Of a stretch of 64,000 bases of DNA, positions 39,382 through 47,931 are shown one piece after another. The notes under the pieces were generated by a model, which saw only the letters and a list, made by a program, of their open reading frames with translations, searched no databases and was not told the DNA's origin. Source of the DNA: Planctomycetaceae bacterium (GTDB taxonomy: Bacteria; Planctomycetota; Planctomycetia; Planctomycetales; Planctomycetaceae). Location of the stretch: positions 1 to 64,000 of the forward strand of contig JANQRQ010000011.1 in assembly GCA_028284485.1 (NCBI GenBank), read 5' to 3'. A program made the translations under genes and the position numbers. Numbering within the stretch: the first letter of the stretch is position 1; every line of letters begins with the position of its first letter.

Positions 39382-39522
39382 ATTGAGTGTAAGTCCTTGT
39401 TGTGAAAGAGATGTCGGTTCTCAAGTTTGTGTTGTGGCAACTTCAACGTGTCACTTTGATCGACACTCAATCCCGTCGGGACAAGCACACGGCTCATCAC
39501 GGTTGATGAGTCCGGATTTTTT
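39382..39522 (+). ncRNA. Candidate structured small RNA or leader element
   Basis: ATTGAGTGT (39382-39390) pairs perfectly with ACACTCAAT (39463-39471), closing a roughly 90-base domain. Inside, AAGTT/AACTT forms a further small hairpin near 39424-39444. Immediately after lies an intrinsic terminator (39490-39522). No protein frame explains the region. It could be a free small RNA of about 140 bases or a regulated leader of the H1-like gene 90 bases downstream. It matches no riboswitch or 6S RNA I can recognise. Confidence 0.4.
39490..39522 (+). terminator. Intrinsic terminator upstream of the H1-like gene
   Basis: CTCATCA-CGGT-TGATGAG is a perfect seven-pair stem, extended by CGG/CCG around one bulged T. 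Six T follow at 39517-39522. It lies 90 bases before the GTG of the H1-like gene, so it either ends the small RNA or acts as an attenuator. Confidence 0.7.
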
Positions 39523-39612
39523 CGGTCTGGCGTGACTCGTCTTATCGGCAATCAACAGCCCGGTGCCAGCGGTAAGGCAGTCACTCAGTTGGCTCTGTAA
39601 GGAGGATTTACG

Positions 39613-39831
39613 GTGGCCAAAAAGAAAGCTGCAAAGAAGAAGGCTACGAAGAAGAAGGCAGCCAAGAAGCGGACTGCCAAGAAGAAGGCAACGAAGAAGA
39701 AGGCAGCCAAAAAGAAGACTGCCAAGAAGAAGAAGAAGGCAGCCAAGAAAAAGACTGCCAAGAAGAAGAAGACTGTGAAGAAGAAGGCCGCCAAGAAGAA
39801 GAAGAAGGCCGCCAAAAAGAAGAAGAAGTAG
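39613..39831 (+). CDS. Lysine-rich histone H1-like DNA-binding protein
   Basis: A 72-residue protein built almost only from Lys, Ala and Thr, in repeats of KKKAAKKKAT type, with one Arg and one Val. Such chains resemble the C-terminal tail of histone H1 and of bacterial H1-like proteins that bind and compact DNA. TAAGGAGG lies about 8 bases before the GTG start, an excellent site that decides the start. A stable hairpin follows the gene. It has no aromatic or hydrophobic core, so it should be disordered. Nucleoid binding is inference from composition. Confidence 0.85.
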   Translation: MAKKKAAKKKATKKKAAKKRTAKKKATKKKAAKKKTAKKKKKAAKKKTAKKKKTVKKKAAKKKKKAAKKKKK

Positions 39832-39879
39832 TCTTCTGCAGGCCGACATCGACGTCGGTCCTGACCAGCCAAAACAAGT

Positions 39880-39916
39880 AAGAAGCGATCGACACATTTG
39901 CTGTTGATCGCTTCTT
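39880..39916 (+). terminator. Long hairpin after the H1-like gene
   Basis: AAGAAGCGATCGACA (39880-39894) pairs with TGTTGATCGCTTCTT (39902-39916): 15 pairs, one a G-U wobble, loop of seven. The T content is within the stem end (CTTCTTCTATTT). It is a likely transcript end 49 bases after the stop codon. Confidence 0.7.
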
Positions 39917-40306
39917 CTATTTGGGGTTTGCGAAATCGATCGAACTGCAGCGGCCGGCATGAGTTGCGGATGGGGAATAAGACGTAACACGAATCGCCGG
40001 CCCCGAGTCCCGCACCGCCGTTCGAGAAACATCCGCGCTCGTTTATTCCGCATGCGTGATTGCACGCGGCTTCGAGCACGGTGGATTTGGTCCAGGTTGG
40101 CAGGCCCATGATGCGGAATGACCGCCTGTGATTTCTATGCAAAAGTTGTAACCACGAAAAACACGTATCGAGCGAAACAAACGCAGCGTTCACACGCCGT
40201 GCATTCCTATCCATCCTGATTCGATTTCGCAGCAATCTTCCTCTGGCGGCATTCAGCGCCTCGAGCGCTGTCACGATCGACATGCAAACGCGGAAACGGA
40301 TTCGCT

Positions 40307-40347
40307 TTGTGTCTCTCTCTATGTGCTCTGTGCCTCAGTGGTGGATT
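40307..40347 (+). repeat. Dispersed CTCTGTG-type repeat, copy 1
   Basis: TTGTGTCTCTCTCTATGTGC then TCTGTGCCTCAGTGGTG resembles the two copies at 41394-41428 and 41702-41736 (CTTCTCTCTCAGTGTGCTC, CGTGACTCTGTGGTG). Its reverse complement reads CACCACTGAGGCACAGAG, a motif found repeatedly in intergenic DNA of many environmental bacteria. Confidence 0.6.
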
Positions 40348-40486
40348 GAACTCCAAGGGAGAATTTTCAAACGGGTGGTGTCTCGCAAAACATTGTTAAG
40401 ACGCACATATGAAAGTACGATTCCGTTGAGACAGCGACGTCTCCGTTCCTCAGTTTCTGAATCGAAATCACTAAGTCGAGTTCGCG

Positions 40487-41320
40487 ATGAAAGCTATCAG
40501 TTTGTTGCCGATGGTCTTGTTCTCGACATTCGTGATTCAAGCGATCGCCGGTGAAGAGAAAGATTTCGAAGTCCATTCGTTGGACTCTCCCTTCCAAGCG
40601 AAGGCAACTTCTTTGCGAATTCTGTTGCCCGATGAGTTGGAGAAGGGCAAGCGCTATCGCGTTCTGTACGTGTTGCCGGTTCACGAAGATGGGCTGCATA
40701 CACACGGCGATGGTCTGGTCGAACTGCAAAAGTTGAACGTGCATAACGAACACCAGCTCATTTGTGTGGCACCAGCCTTTACGTCGAAGCCGTGGTTTGC
40801 GGACCACGATCAGAATCCCGAAAAGCTTGACGAAAGTCACCTGTTGAAGACCGTAATTCCATTCGTCGAAAAACACTATCCGGTGCGCACCGATCGGGAA
40901 GGACGGTTGTTGATCGGATTCAGCAAGTCAGGTTGGGGTGCGATGACGTTGCTTTTGCGACATCCAGACGTCTTCGACAAAGCGGTCGGATGGGATCCCG
41001 GCATTCGCGTCGACACGGGGCCGTTCGATGAGAAGTTTGATCGCGATATGCGCGTGGCCCGAGATTTTGGTAGCTACGAAAACTTCGAGCGATATCGCAT
41101 TTCGAAATTGGTGAAAACCAAAGGGAAAACTCTCGGCAACGAGGTGCGATTGTTTTATTTCAATCGTGACGGAAACGCCCGAGCCTTGGGCGGAGCAAGG
41201 ATTCACAATTTGTTGATTGAAAACGGCGTACCTCACCGATACGTGATGGAACCGTATCGGGAGCATCGCTGGGACAGCGGTTGGATTCCGGAAGCCATCG
41301 AGTTTCTTATCGCCGATTGA
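40487..41320 (+). CDS. Secreted esterase-D-like alpha/beta hydrolase
   Basis: 277 residues. A signal peptide (LLPMVLFSTFVIQAIAG) precedes a putative esterase domain with LPVHEDG, VAPAFTSKPWFADH, VEKHYPVRTDREG and the nucleophile elbow GFSKSGWGAM. The late His is in EHRWDSGWIP. The family includes esterase D and feruloyl/acetyl esterases; the substrate is unknown. The last 84 bases are duplicated 309 bases further on as a fragment. Confidence 0.85.
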   Translation: MKAISLLPMVLFSTFVIQAIAGEEKDFEVHSLDSPFQAKATSLRILLPDELEKGKRYRVLYVLPVHEDGLHTHGDGLVELQKLNVHNEHQLICVAPAFTSKPWFADHDQNPEKLDESHLLKTVIPFVEKHYPVRTDREGRLLIGFSKSGWGAMTLLLRHPDVFDKAVGWDPGIRVDTGPFDEKFDRDMRVARDFGSYENFERYRISKLVKTKGKTLGNEVRLFYFNRDGNARALGGARIHNLLIENGVPHRYVMEPYREHRWDSGWIPEAIEFLIAD

Positions 41321-41849
41321 TGGACGTTGCGGGTCGGGGCAGTCGACAGGATCTGGCATTCTCTGTGCATTTGGTGCAGTTGATCTGAACTTCTCTCTCA
41401 GTGTGCTCCGTGACTCTGTGGTGAATCTCTTTCTTGATGTTCACGATACTGTGGCTGTTGCGCTTGCTCTCATTCCAGTGCGGAAGTTGCAAATGAATTT
41501 GTTCAACAGTTTGACATCCAAGAACGCCCCAGCCACCCGCCGCATCGATACGTGATGGAACCGTATCGGGAGCATCGCTGGGACAGCGGTTGGATTCCGG
41601 ATGCCATCGATTTTCTTGTCGCCGATTTATGGATGTTGCGGGCCGGGCAGTCGGCAAGAGGTGGCAATCTCGGTGCATTTGGTGCAGTTGAGTTGAACTT
41701 CTCTCTCAGTGTGCTCCGTGGCTCTGTGGTGAATCTCTTTCTTGATGTTCACGATACTGGGGCTGTTGCGCTTGCTCTCATTCCAGTGCGGAAGTTGCAA
41801 ATGAATTTGTTCAACAGTTTGACATCCAAGAAAGCCCCATCCACCCGCC
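41237..41849 (+). repeat. Tandem duplication, about 309 bp per unit
   Basis: The segment beginning CGATACGTGATGGAACCG at 41237 recurs at 41546, and the two units stay alignable to CACCCGCC at their ends (41541 and 41849). They differ by scattered substitutions and one-base indels, so the event is not recent. Each unit holds the esterase tail and a copy of the CTCTGTGGTG dispersed repeat. Confidence 0.85.
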
Positions 41850-42080
41850 TATTCAGAACGCCCCAGTCATCCGCCGAGTTCACGAATTGATCGCAATTGA
41901 TGAGAAACGGAAGTTGTTCTGGTACGATCGTTCTGAACCGTTGTGTGGAAAGCTCGATTCAGCACCAGCCGTGTGCGGGGTCAGGATGTGAGAACGTCGC
42001 TGACCGCTTAGGACAGAAATGCATTCCGGGCCAAGAACGATTCAACAACCCGCGTGAGTGAGACAACACGAGGAATAAGC
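41321..42080. other. Gene-free stretch built mainly of the duplication
   Basis: Apart from the duplication there is no supported gene. The last 200 bases before the sulfatase form its leader, with GAGGAATA before the start. Confidence 0.6.
41546..41629 (+). pseudogene. Duplicated fragment of the esterase C-terminus
   Basis: This copies the last 28 codons of the esterase (YVMEPYREHRWDSGWIPD and on). The original TGA stop is changed to TTA here, and there is no start codon or upstream domain. It is a dead fragment left by the tandem duplication. Confidence 0.8.
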
Positions 42081-43529
42081 ATGTATCGAATCCTTCGAAT
42101 CGCGATCGTAATCGGGTGCATGATGACTTCGAAGTCAGCCGAAGTACATGCAGCGAGCAAGCCGAACATTCTGCTGATATTGTCGGACGACCACAGCTAT
42201 CCGCATTTGGGGTGTTATGGCAACAGCAACATTCAGAAGTTCAACATCACGCCGAATTTCGATAATTTCGCCAAACAAGGGATGCGCTTCGACCGAGCCT
42301 ATACGACAGCACCCCAATGTGCTCCTTCGCGAACTTCGATCTTTACGGGGCGTTCGGCAGTTGGGGTCGGTGCCACGCGGTTTTCTCAGCCGCCACGTAG
42401 TCATGTTCGGTTCTTTACCGACTACCTCAGAGAGAACGGTTACTGGACCGGCATGGACGGCCGAAACCAGCATTTGCAAGGCCGAGTTTCTGAACCGGAA
42501 TACCTCCAAAAGGAACTGCAGAAACTGGGCATGCGACCGTTGGACGATCGATTCGACCATTTCGTCGGCAGTGCCAGCACCGGCAATGTGAAGAAGATCC
42601 CGGCTTGGATTCATTCCATTTTGGACAAGGTTCCTGAGGACAAACCGTTCTTTCTCTATTTCGGATTCAACCAGACGCACCGCGGATTCGGAGAGTCGCA
42701 TGCAGGGATTGAACCCGATCAGTTGGAGCTTGCCGGGGATTGGCCCGATCTGCCCGAAGTTCGTCTCGATTACGCCCGCTTCTTCAACAAGCTACGGCAG
42801 CTCGATGAGGGATTCGGCTACATCATGGAGGTTCTAAAGGAGCGCGACCTCGAGAAGGACACAATGGTCGTATTTATGGGAGACAACGGCGAAGCGATTC
42901 TGCGTGGCAAGGGAACACTGCATCAGCGGGGGATCCACGTGCCGATGGTGATTCGTTGGCCCGGCGTGACCGAAGCCGGCTCTGCATGCGATGCGCTGAT
43001 CAGTGGTGAAGATTTGGGTCCGACATTTCTCGAAGCTGCCGGACTTGCCGCACCTGACGATATGACCGGGGTGAGTTTTCTCTCGGCCCTTCAAGGAGAT
43101 GATTTCGCCGGCCGAAAGTATGTGTTCGCCGAGCGTGGTTGGCATTGGGGACCGATCACCAATACCGACGGATTCGACTTGTGCAGGTCGATCACGTCGG
43201 AGCGATATCATTTTATTTACAACGCGCTCCCCAACCAAACCTATTGGCCGGTCGATCAGGTTCGCAAGAATGCGTATGCATGGCTGGCGATTCAGAAAGC
43301 ACATAAACAAAAAACACTTGCGCCGCTGTTTAGCCGATTGTATTTTCAAAAACCGCGCCCGGTGTTTGAATTGTATGACTTGAAGAAAGACCCGTTTGAA
43401 CTGCACAACCTGGCCGGCCAAGCGGAGTACAAATCGTTGGAGACGGAGATGCGCCAGGAATTGGATAAATGGATGGTTCGGGAACAGGATTACCTGCCGC
43501 TTCCCAGTCACGCGACCTGGCAATGGTAG
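42081..43529 (+). CDS. Secreted sulfatase (type I, formylglycine)
   Basis: The ATG at 42081 has GAGGAATA about 6 bases upstream and gives a signal peptide (ILRIAIVIGCMMTSKSAEVHA). The alkaline-phosphatase-like core begins PNILLILSDDHSYPHLGCYG. The modification site is CAPSRTSIFTGR: the CxPxR motif whose Cys becomes formylglycine. Metal-binding FMGDNGE follows. Length (482) is normal. Planctomycetes are known for large numbers of sulfatases that desulfate algal polysaccharides. No maturase gene (FGE) is in the window. The specific polymer is unknown. Confidence 0.94.
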   Translation: MYRILRIAIVIGCMMTSKSAEVHAASKPNILLILSDDHSYPHLGCYGNSNIQKFNITPNFDNFAKQGMRFDRAYTTAPQCAPSRTSIFTGRSAVGVGATRFSQPPRSHVRFFTDYLRENGYWTGMDGRNQHLQGRVSEPEYLQKELQKLGMRPLDDRFDHFVGSASTGNVKKIPAWIHSILDKVPEDKPFFLYFGFNQTHRGFGESHAGIEPDQLELAGDWPDLPEVRLDYARFFNKLRQLDEGFGYIMEVLKERDLEKDTMVVFMGDNGEAILRGKGTLHQRGIHVPMVIRWPGVTEAGSACDALISGEDLGPTFLEAAGLAAPDDMTGVSFLSALQGDDFAGRKYVFAERGWHWGPITNTDGFDLCRSITSERYHFIYNALPNQTYWPVDQVRKNAYAWLAIQKAHKQKTLAPLFSRLYFQKPRPVFELYDLKKDPFELHNLAGQAEYKSLETEMRQELDKWMVREQDYLPLPSHATWQW

Positions 43530-43637
43530 GTTGAAGTCAGCAGCTGCCCCGGCGGTCAAAGAACGTCGGCGATCGGAGTCATCGGGAAACAGAGCCGACT
43601 GCGATGTTGCCGCGCCATTGAAGAGATGCTGTTACAG

Positions 43638-44378
43638 TTAAGCGCCTGCGGTGTCGCCGCCGTCGTTCTCGATTTCGGCGATCGCGTTTTGGGCTGCTGC
43701 CTGCTCGGCTTCCTTTTTGGTGGGGCCCCATGCAGCTTCGAATGTGCGTTGACCGATGATGGCGGCAACGTTAAAGCACTTCAAATGGTCCGGACCCTTC
43801 TCGTCGAGCAATCGGTACGAGGGAGTTTCGCCATAAGATTTCTGCGCCAACTGTTGCAGAATGCTTTTGAAGTTGCGGCCATGCCCGGAATTCGCAGCGG
43901 CTTCGACCTCGGGTTCCATCCAGCGTTCGATGAGTGATTTCGCCGCCGCGAAGCCACCATCGAGATAGACTCCGGCGATCAACGATTCGGTGACGGCTGC
44001 CAGAATCGAAGATGGCACTGTGTTATGTGTGGTCAATCCTTTGCCGAGCAGCAGAAATCGTTCGAGGCCCAACCGACGACAAACTTGGGCGCAGGTATTT
44101 CTGCTCACAACAACCGACTTAACGCGTGTGAGCTCCCCTTCCGGTTTTTGGGGGAAGCGGTGGTACAACATTTCGCAGACGACGGCGCCCAAAACGGCGT
44201 CACCCAAAAACTCTAACCGTTCGTTGGATGTCAATCGCGATTTGGCGATCGACGCGTGCGTCAAACAGGTCTCCAGCAGCGATGGATCGTTGAACTTGTA
44301 CCCGATCGCCTGTTCGCATTCTGTGAACAGCAAGTCGCGTGGCGGCTCGGTCGTATTTTCAGACATCGATCTTTCCAT
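43638..44378 (-). CDS. rnc: Ribonuclease III
   Basis: RNase III cuts double-stranded RNA in rRNA and mRNA processing. The signature NERLEFLGDAVL carries the first catalytic acids. A dsRNA-binding domain fills residues 160-235 (FKSILQQLAQKSYG, FNVAAIIGQRTFEAAWGPTKKEAEQAAAQNA). In the second metal-binding site the motif ILADxxEA reads ILAAVTES: the Asp equivalent to E. coli Asp114 is Ala, while the catalytic Glu is kept. A second ATG four codons on, with GGAAAG before it, may be the true start. It is divergent from the protease gene. Confidence 0.92.
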   Translation of the reverse strand: MERSMSENTTEPPRDLLFTECEQAIGYKFNDPSLLETCLTHASIAKSRLTSNERLEFLGDAVLGAVVCEMLYHRFPQKPEGELTRVKSVVVSRNTCAQVCRRLGLERFLLLGKGLTTHNTVPSSILAAVTESLIAGVYLDGGFAAAKSLIERWMEPEVEAAANSGHGRNFKSILQQLAQKSYGETPSYRLLDEKGPDHLKCFNVAAIIGQRTFEAAWGPTKKEAEQAAAQNAIAEIENDGGDTAGA

Positions 44379-44697
44379 CGCGGCGTCGTGCGCGGCAGTG
44401 TCGACAACCGGCGTTGTGGTCTTGGCGCAATTACTACCGAAGAAGTGAGCCTATTGGCGATGCGGAATCTTGTCAACACGGCTCGGTAAAGTGTCTCAAT
44501 TCCAAACTGTCGAGTTCAATTGCCCGCAGACATTTCTCAGGATTGGCGGGAATCGATACAATTCTACCGGACCACTGGAAAATTATTGCCAGCGATCCAA
44601 CGCGATCGGAATGGGGAGACGTACTATTAATCGCTACTAGGGCGTGTGCCGGTACCAAAGCAAACAACTCTCCGGACGAACAAAGGAGGAGGAATAA
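44379..44697. other. Divergent promoter region
   Basis: About 320 bases between rnc (minus) and the Do protease (plus). No gene is seen. The right end carries AGGAGGAGGAATAA, an exceptionally strong ribosome site before the protease ATG. Confidence 0.5.
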
Positions 44698-46200
44698 ATG
44701 AAACTAATTCGTAGAAGCACACAATGGATCGCCGCGGCCGTCATCGGGGTTTGTCTGGTGGCTGGGGCCGTGGCCGTGGCTCAGCGGCAGGCACAATCCA
44801 CGCTGCCGACAGCGAATAATGCGTACGAGCTTTCATCGATTTTCCGGGAAGTGTCGAAGAATGCCATTCCCAGTATCGTGTCGATCGAGACGTTGGGGAC
44901 GGTCAGAACCGGGCAAGGCGATTTGCAGCCTCCGTTCGACGAGAATTCGCCGTTTGGAGACTTGTTCCGGGACGATCCACGGTTGAGAGAGTTTTTCCGG
45001 AATCGACCGCAACCGCAGCCCCGCCGTACCCAGGGGATGGGATCCGGTTTTATTATCGATCCCTCGGGGATCATTCTGACGAATAACCATGTCGTGCAGA
45101 ATGCCGACCGGGTCACCGTGCGACTGCATGACGGTCGGGAGTTTATCGCGACCGATATCAAAACCGATCCTCAGACCGATGTGGCGATCATTCGCATCGA
45201 GTCTGACGAGCCGCTACAGGCGATTCCGCTGGGCAACAGCGACAACATCGAGATTGGCGATTGGGTGTTGGCCGTGGGAACCCCATTTGGTCTCGACTTA
45301 ACCGTGACTGCGGGCATTATCTCCGCCAAGGCTCGTGGACCGCTGATGGCCGAGCGCGGCGACTTTTTGCAGACCGACGCCGCGATCAACCCGGGTAACA
45401 GCGGGGGCCCGTTGTTGAATCTGCGTGGCGAAGTCATCGGAATCAACACTGCGATTTCGACGCGGACTGGCACATCTTCGGGTGTCGGCTTCGCGATTCC
45501 GATCAATATCGCCGACTGGGTCAGCGATCAGCTGGTTGAGAGCGGCCGTGTGCAGCGCGCCTATCTTGGTGTAAAGATTCAGCCGGTCGATTTCGATCAA
45601 GCACAACGATTCGAAACGAACGTGGGCGAGGGTGTGCTCGTTCGGGAAGTTCTGGCCGATTCGCCGGCGGAGAAGGCCGGTTTGCAACCGGGCGACGTCA
45701 TTTTGGAGTTCAACGGCCAAAGTGTCCGTGGGACCGCCATGCTGCAGAGAATCGTCGAACGTTTGGATCTCGACAAATCGTACAAGATGTTGATTCTCCG
45801 CGATGGCGAGCAGAAGACTCTTTCCGTTTCGGTCGAGCAACTTCCGGAAGAAGACACGCTTGCCGATGCAAACGAATCTGATGAGGATCGCGGCGTCGAT
45901 CCCGAAAATGTGATCGACGATTTGGGAATCGAAATCAAGCCGTTGACGCCGCAAGTCGCCCGCCAGCTGGGGTTGCCCGATGCGACCGGCGTATTGGTGG
46001 CTTCGGTCAGGCCTTCGGGATTGGCATGGAGAGCCGGGCTGCGGTCTGGCAATGTGATCCAAAAAATCGGATCGACACGCGTGAATTCTCCGGACGAGCT
46101 TCGCGAAGCTCTGAAGGACATGTCATTGGAAGAAGGAATTTTAATAGTCGTGCAGGACAAACAGGGAACGCGTTTCCTAATTGTTCAGCAATCGGAATAG
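44698..46200 (+). CDS. Do-family serine endoprotease (DegP/DegQ type)
   Basis: 500 residues. An N-terminal membrane or signal helix (WIAAAVIGVCLVAGAVAVA), a protease domain with His in LTNNHVV, Asp in QTDVAIIRI and Ser in [10 protein letters not shown], then two PDZ domains near residues 280-375 and 400-490. The layout matches the periplasmic DegP/DegQ quality-control proteases. It has the strongest ribosome site in this region. It is a second HtrA-type protease besides the one at 25708. Confidence 0.94.
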   Translation: MKLIRRSTQWIAAAVIGVCLVAGAVAVAQRQAQSTLPTANNAYELSSIFREVSKNAIPSIVSIETLGTVRTGQGDLQPPFDENSPFGDLFRDDPRLREFFRNRPQPQPRRTQGMGSGFIIDPSGIILTNNHVVQNADRVTVRLHDGREFIATDIKTDPQTDVAIIRIESDEPLQAIPLGNSDNIEIGDWVLAVGTPFGLDLTVTAGIISAKARGPLMAERGDFLQTDAAINPGNSGGPLLNLRGEVIGINTAISTRTGTSSGVGFAIPINIADWVSDQLVESGRVQRAYLGVKIQPVDFDQAQRFETNVGEGVLVREVLADSPAEKAGLQPGDVILEFNGQSVRGTAMLQRIVERLDLDKSYKMLILRDGEQKTLSVSVEQLPEEDTLADANESDEDRGVDPENVIDDLGIEIKPLTPQVARQLGLPDATGVLVASVRPSGLAWRAGLRSGNVIQKIGSTRVNSPDELREALKDMSLEEGILIVVQDKQGTRFLIVQQSE

Positions 46201-46218
46201 AAGTCGTATGGCCTCCGC

Positions 46219-46252
46219 AGCGACCGTGTTTTCGTGTTGGAGCACGGTCGCT
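46219..46252 (+). terminator. Hairpin after the Do protease
   Basis: AGCGACCGTG (46219-46228) pairs perfectly with CACGGTCGCT (46243-46252), 18 bases after the stop. No T-run follows, so it may stabilise the mRNA end or terminate with help. Confidence 0.45.
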
Positions 46253-46423
46253 GTTCGGTGCTGAAGATTTCGAACGCTTGTCGGTGCGCAGAATCGGGAT
46301 GCCGCGTCGCAAAAACACAAAGCAGCGCGACCTCAGCCAATAAGCGAATTGAGAAACGATCGATCCTCGCATTCCCCGTTAAGAATGGCCGATTTTCGTG
46401 CCGGCCTTTCGGGGAGTGCTTTT

Positions 46424-47305
46424 TTATTGGCTTGCGAAGTCATCGCTAGCCGTCGCGACTGCTGGCATGATATCCAGGGCCGTCAGGTAGCCCAGGAAGC
46501 GTTCGTCGTAAAGCGGCAGCTCACCTGCGAGTCGAACGCTTAGCGGTCCAGGATCGGGATCGGCTCGCAAATCCTGAACATAGTCAAGCAACAATTGCCG
46601 CGAGTCGGGTGAACTATTCAACATGAAGTGAACCCAGCCCCATGACTCCTGGTAATCGGTTCGCTGCATATGGGCGACTTCGACGAGCTGCTCAAGCCGT
46701 TGCATATCGGGGCGCCAACCATTGGAAACCGCCTGCGTCAAATCGCTCGCGTAGCCCGAATTGACTCCACCAGCCACCGGTCCGATCACTTCGAAGTATT
46801 CGGCGATTCCTTCGTCGAGCCAAAGTGGTACGGACTTCAACGAGGCATGCAGTAGACCGTGTGTGAATTCGTGGCGTAAGTCTTCTTGAATTCTTTCTCC
46901 CCAAAACGTGTAAACGGCCAATCGCTCTGGTGTTCCGACGAAGTAGGCTCGTCGATGCGGAAGCTCTGGATATGCCGCGGAAATATATTGTCGATATTGC
47001 GTCTCGTTTCCAAACAGGTACACAACAACCTGGCGTCCATTGAGTGGCAGGTTCAACGTGTCTGCGACTTGCTTTCTCAACGAAATCAGGTCAGTAACCA
47101 ACGGATGGTCGCGCCCGAGTCGCATGTCACTCATGATGAGCAGCTGATCCGATTCGATTGAATGACTGACAGGAAGCTTGATCGTTTTTTGGGGCGAAAC
47201 GGTCCTACAGCCAAACAACGCGCTGGCGACGCCGAAGATTAACAGCGTGGCGACTCGATGATGTCGGATTCTCGACCTGCTGGATTCGGCCGAATACCGT
47301 TCCAT
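46424..47305 (-). CDS. HEFTH gluzincin-like metallopeptidase, lipoprotein
   Basis: The ATG at 47305 gives a leader with a lipobox-like end (ASALFGC). The catalytic motif HEFTHGLLH, followed by LWLDEGIAEYFE with the third zinc ligand Glu, places it among gluzincins, close to DUF1570-type planctomycete proteins. AYFVGTPERLAVYTFWG precedes it. Length is 293. Substrate and role are unknown. The usual envelope location is inferred from the leader. Confidence 0.8.
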   Translation of the reverse strand: MERYSAESSRSRIRHHRVATLLIFGVASALFGCRTVSPQKTIKLPVSHSIESDQLLIMSDMRLGRDHPLVTDLISLRKQVADTLNLPLNGRQVVVYLFGNETQYRQYISAAYPELPHRRAYFVGTPERLAVYTFWGERIQEDLRHEFTHGLLHASLKSVPLWLDEGIAEYFEVIGPVAGGVNSGYASDLTQAVSNGWRPDMQRLEQLVEVAHMQRTDYQESWGWVHFMLNSSPDSRQLLLDYVQDLRADPDPGPLSVRLAGELPLYDERFLGYLTALDIMPAVATASDDFASQ

Positions 47306-47483
47306 CTGACGATCTGCAGACTGGTCGATTTTCCGGTGGGAACAAATACCACCGATTGACCGCATCATATGTTGGGTCGCTTTTCTGGACAGCAAGAGCA
47401 GAGGCGGGACAGTTTCACGTTTTTTAAAACGCTATTCGGGTGGGCAGTTGTATGGGGCAAGGACGGCTAACATTTGAACTGCT

Positions 47484-47585
47484 ACAGCGTATTAGGCTGA
47501 CTTGTGGCCGTGACAATCGCGTTTCGTGCTATGAATGCTGGCTCACACGAGCCGGAAACGTCCACAAGAGAAAGCAAACCGCTCT
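47484..47585 (-). repeat. 102-bp dispersed repeat, copy B
   Basis: Ungapped alignment with copy C (47932-48033) shows roughly 83 percent identity and the same orientation. On the minus strand it begins AGAGCGGTTTGC. The hairpin CTGGCTC/GAGCCGG is kept with one wobble. Its first base pair of the consensus TAGAGCGG supplies the TAG stop of the small membrane protein gene that it overlaps. Confidence 0.9.
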
Positions 47586-47910
47586 AGAGTTGCTGACTCT
47601 CGAGATCTGTGTCGCTGGACGCCCGATTTTCAATTCGTTGAAAAAGATTATGCAACAGTCCGTTCGAGACCGATTGGCGGACCAAATCGGCATGGCCGTT
47701 TTCAATGAGGGCCATTGCAAGGTTCGGATGGCTGTTCCAGTCGGTTACCGTCCATTCCCTGACATCGACGATGACATCATTAAGGGCCGCTTGCGTCTTC
47801 GGCACAACCACCAGCCCGTCCGACGATTGAACGACGTGGTACTCAAAGGCGGCGAACATTGCGACGGCACCAATAGTCGCGCCGATTCCAAAAATGACTA
47901 TGTAACGCAT
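47584..47910 (-). CDS. Small conserved-looking membrane protein
   Basis: 108 residues. An N-terminal membrane helix (YIVIFGIGATIGAVAMFAAF) is followed by a short hydrophilic domain (EYHVVQSSDGLVVVPKTQAALNDVIVDVREW) and a polar tail. It resembles hypothetical membrane proteins I associate with planctomycetes; no function is known. AAAGGCAGGG lies upstream of the ATG. The gene is bracketed by two 102-bp direct repeats, and its stop codon TAG is the first triplet of the downstream repeat, so its C-terminus may have been altered by the insertion. Confidence 0.75.
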   Translation of the reverse strand: MRYIVIFGIGATIGAVAMFAAFEYHVVQSSDGLVVVPKTQAALNDVIVDVREWTVTDWNSHPNLAMALIENGHADLVRQSVSNGLLHNLFQRIENRASSDTDLESQQL

Positions 47911-47931
47911 GTTGAATGCATCCCTGCCTTT

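Larger units (their letters stand above)
39832..40486. other. Intergenic stretch with terminator and dispersed repeat
   Basis: About 650 bases without a supported gene. It contains the hairpin after the H1-like gene (39880-39916) and a copy of the CACAGAGCAC-type dispersed repeat (40307-40347). Long frames on the opposite strand over the H1 repeats are shadows. Confidence 0.55.

Noticed and set aside
39382-39471. 6S RNA identity for the structured element
   Set aside because: The closed domain is only about 90 bases and lacks the long central bubble of 6S RNA; reported only as an unassigned candidate.
39585-40283. Phe/Leu-rich minus-strand frame across the H1-like gene
   Set aside because: It is the reverse complement of the AAG-repeat codons (giving Phe and Leu); an artefact of repeat composition.
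41552-41890. 112-codon frame downstream of the esterase
   Set aside because: It is the duplicated esterase tail followed by repeat DNA, without a proper start; listed as a fragment instead.
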